In this document: piece after piece, positions 17,158 through 18,050 of the stretch
How positions within the stretch are numbered: position 1 is the stretch's first letter
Layout: each line of letters begins with the position of its first letter
Assembly (NCBI GenBank): GCA_946886855.1
Contig: CAMPJJ010000105.1
Coordinates: 1 to 18,050, forward strand
Direction of reading: 5' to 3'
Length of the DNA stretch: 18,050 bases
Source of the DNA: an uncultured Roseateles sp.
GTDB lineage: Bacteria; Pseudomonadota; Gammaproteobacteria; Burkholderiales; Burkholderiaceae
The notes under the pieces: generated by a model
Told to the model about the DNA's origin: nothing
Seen by the model: only the letters and a program-made list of their open reading frames with translations
Database searches by the model: none
Program-made: the position numbers and the translations under genes

Positions 17158-17922
17158 TCAGTTGAACGCCGCCAGCATCCGCTCCAGCGCGATCATGAAC
17201 GGCTGATGCATCAGCGGCAGCGTCGCGACCAGCCCCACCAGACCGATGCTGACCGTCAGCGGGAAACCGACGGAGAACACGTTCAGCTGCGGCGCCACGC
17301 GCGAGATGATGCCGAGCACCAGGTTCACGAACATCAGCATCGTGACCAGCGGCAGCGCGATCCACAGGCCCATGCGGAAGATCTCCGCGCCCCACACCTG
17401 CGGTTGCGCGATGCGCAGGAAGCGGAAGGGCTCCTCGCCGACCGGGAAGGCCTGGAAGCTCTCGACCAGCGAGTTGATCAACATCAGGTGCCCATTGATC
17501 GCGACGAACAGGAAGGCCACCATCGAGCCCAGGAAGCGCGACGTCGAGGTGCCCTGCGACCCGGTGGACGGGTCGAAGAAGCCGGCGAAATTGAGCCCCA
17601 TCTGCAAGCCGATCAGTTCACCGGCGAATTCCAGCGCCGCGAACACGACCCGCACCGCAAAGCCCATCGACAAGCCGATCAGCAATTGCTGCCCCGTCAC
17701 CATCAGGAGCTGAGGCAGGGAGTCCAGCGGGATCACCGGCATGGTCGGCAGCGACGGTTGTGCCGCCACCGAGATGAACAGGGCCAGCCCGATGCGCACG
17801 CGCGCCGGCACCTGACGCTGGCTGAAGACCGGCATCCCCGCGAACAGCGCCAGCGTGCGGATGAACGGCCACAGGATCGGACTGATCCAGGCGAGCAGTT
17901 GTGCTTCGCTGAAGGAGATCAT
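17158..17922 (-). CDS. fliR: Flagellar type III export protein FliR
   Basis: This 254-residue integral inner-membrane protein is of the usual FliR length. It is part of the FliPQR export gate inside the flagellar basal body, through which rod, hook and filament subunits are secreted. The N-terminus is typical (a hydrophobic first helix, then PVFSQRQVPARVRIGLAL). Conserved blocks include FAGELIGLQMGLNFAGFFDPSTG (residues about 99-121, which carry the central polar GxQMGxxxA stretch) and the C-terminal APQLNVFSVGFPLTVSIGL. Five to six hydrophobic segments are visible. fliQ ends 22 nt upstream on the same strand, the usual fliQ-fliR order. No strong ribosome site precedes the ATG at 17922, suggesting coupling to fliQ translation. 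Confidence 0.97.
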   Translation of the reverse strand: MISFSEAQLLAWISPILWPFIRTLALFAGMPVFSQRQVPARVRIGLALFISVAAQPSLPTMPVIPLDSLPQLLMVTGQQLLIGLSMGFAVRVVFAALEFAGELIGLQMGLNFAGFFDPSTGSQGTSTSRFLGSMVAFLFVAINGHLMLINSLVESFQAFPVGEEPFRFLRIAQPQVWGAEIFRMGLWIALPLVTMLMFVNLVLGIISRVAPQLNVFSVGFPLTVSIGLVGLVATLPLMHQPFMIALERMLAAFN

Positions 17923-17944
17923 CGGGATCCAGGGCCGCCCCGCC

Positions 17945-18050
17945 TCAACCCAGCGCCTGCGGGATGCTCTGCAGCGTGCGCTGGATGTATTCGACCAGCG
18001 TCGTGATCATCCAGGGGCCGGCGACCGCCAGCACCAGCACGGCGGCGACG
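17945..18050 (-). CDS. fliQ: Flagellar export protein FliQ, C-terminal fragment
   Basis: Only the last 34 or so codons are inside the window. The visible end reads VLAVAGPWMITTLVEYIQRTLQSIP followed by QALG and a stop. This matches the second transmembrane helix and tail of FliQ, a small (about 89-residue) component of the FliPQR export gate. It is followed after 22 nt by fliR, the standard order. Upstream sequence is outside the window. Confidence 0.9.
   Translation of the reverse strand, partial: VAAVLVLAVAGPWMITTLVEYIQRTLQSIPQALG

Overview
This is a GC-rich window (about two thirds G+C by eye) with strong G/C bias at third codon positions. It carries flagellar and chemotaxis genes typical of Burkholderiales. 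A betaproteobacterium of the Roseateles/Mitsuaria/Rubrivivax kind is the best guess, inferred from codon bias, gene content and protein style rather than from a marker gene. There are no RNA genes, insertion sequences, CRISPR arrays or other clear mobile elements. No gene-free stretch exceeds 300 bases; the longest is 10352-10604.

Left part, all on the minus strand and read from right to left: a short CheZ-like protein (9893-10351), cheY (9409-9771), cheA (7251-9389), a four-helix-bundle type chemoreceptor (5263-7179) and cheW (4696-5241), closed by a clear intrinsic terminator (4659-4683). Next come a second chemoreceptor with a double-Cache sensor (2455-4551), an M3-family oligopeptidase A gene (255-2315) and the signal-peptide end of a secreted protein (1-100). 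Together, the two receptors, CheW, CheA and CheY form a nearly complete excitation pathway. The adaptation enzymes CheR and CheB are not in the window, but both receptors end in a DWETF tail that normally docks them.

Middle part, plus strand and divergent from the chemotaxis genes: a soluble histidine kinase with an N-terminal receiver domain (10605-11795) overlaps by 4 nt with a NarL-type response regulator (11792-12439). After a 150-nt gap that holds a promoter-like element with an overlapping inverted repeat, an export operon follows: membrane-fusion adaptor (about 12587/12602-13819), ABC ATPase (13877-14572) and two FtsX/MacB-type permeases (14615-15784, 15787-17103). This resembles a MacAB/DevBCA-like exporter built with a split, LolCDE-like two-permease core, probably controlled by the adjacent two-component pair.

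Right end: fliR (17158-17922) and the 3' end of fliQ (17945-18050) run on the minus strand, convergent with the ABC operon across a strong hairpin.

Most interesting points: the minimal CheZ-like protein that keeps the DxxxQ catalytic pair and a CheY-docking-like C-terminus; the neighbouring kinase that has lost the glutamine of the equivalent DxxxQ phosphatase motif; the dyad over a putative promoter of the exporter; and a possible non-canonical ATC start for the adaptor.
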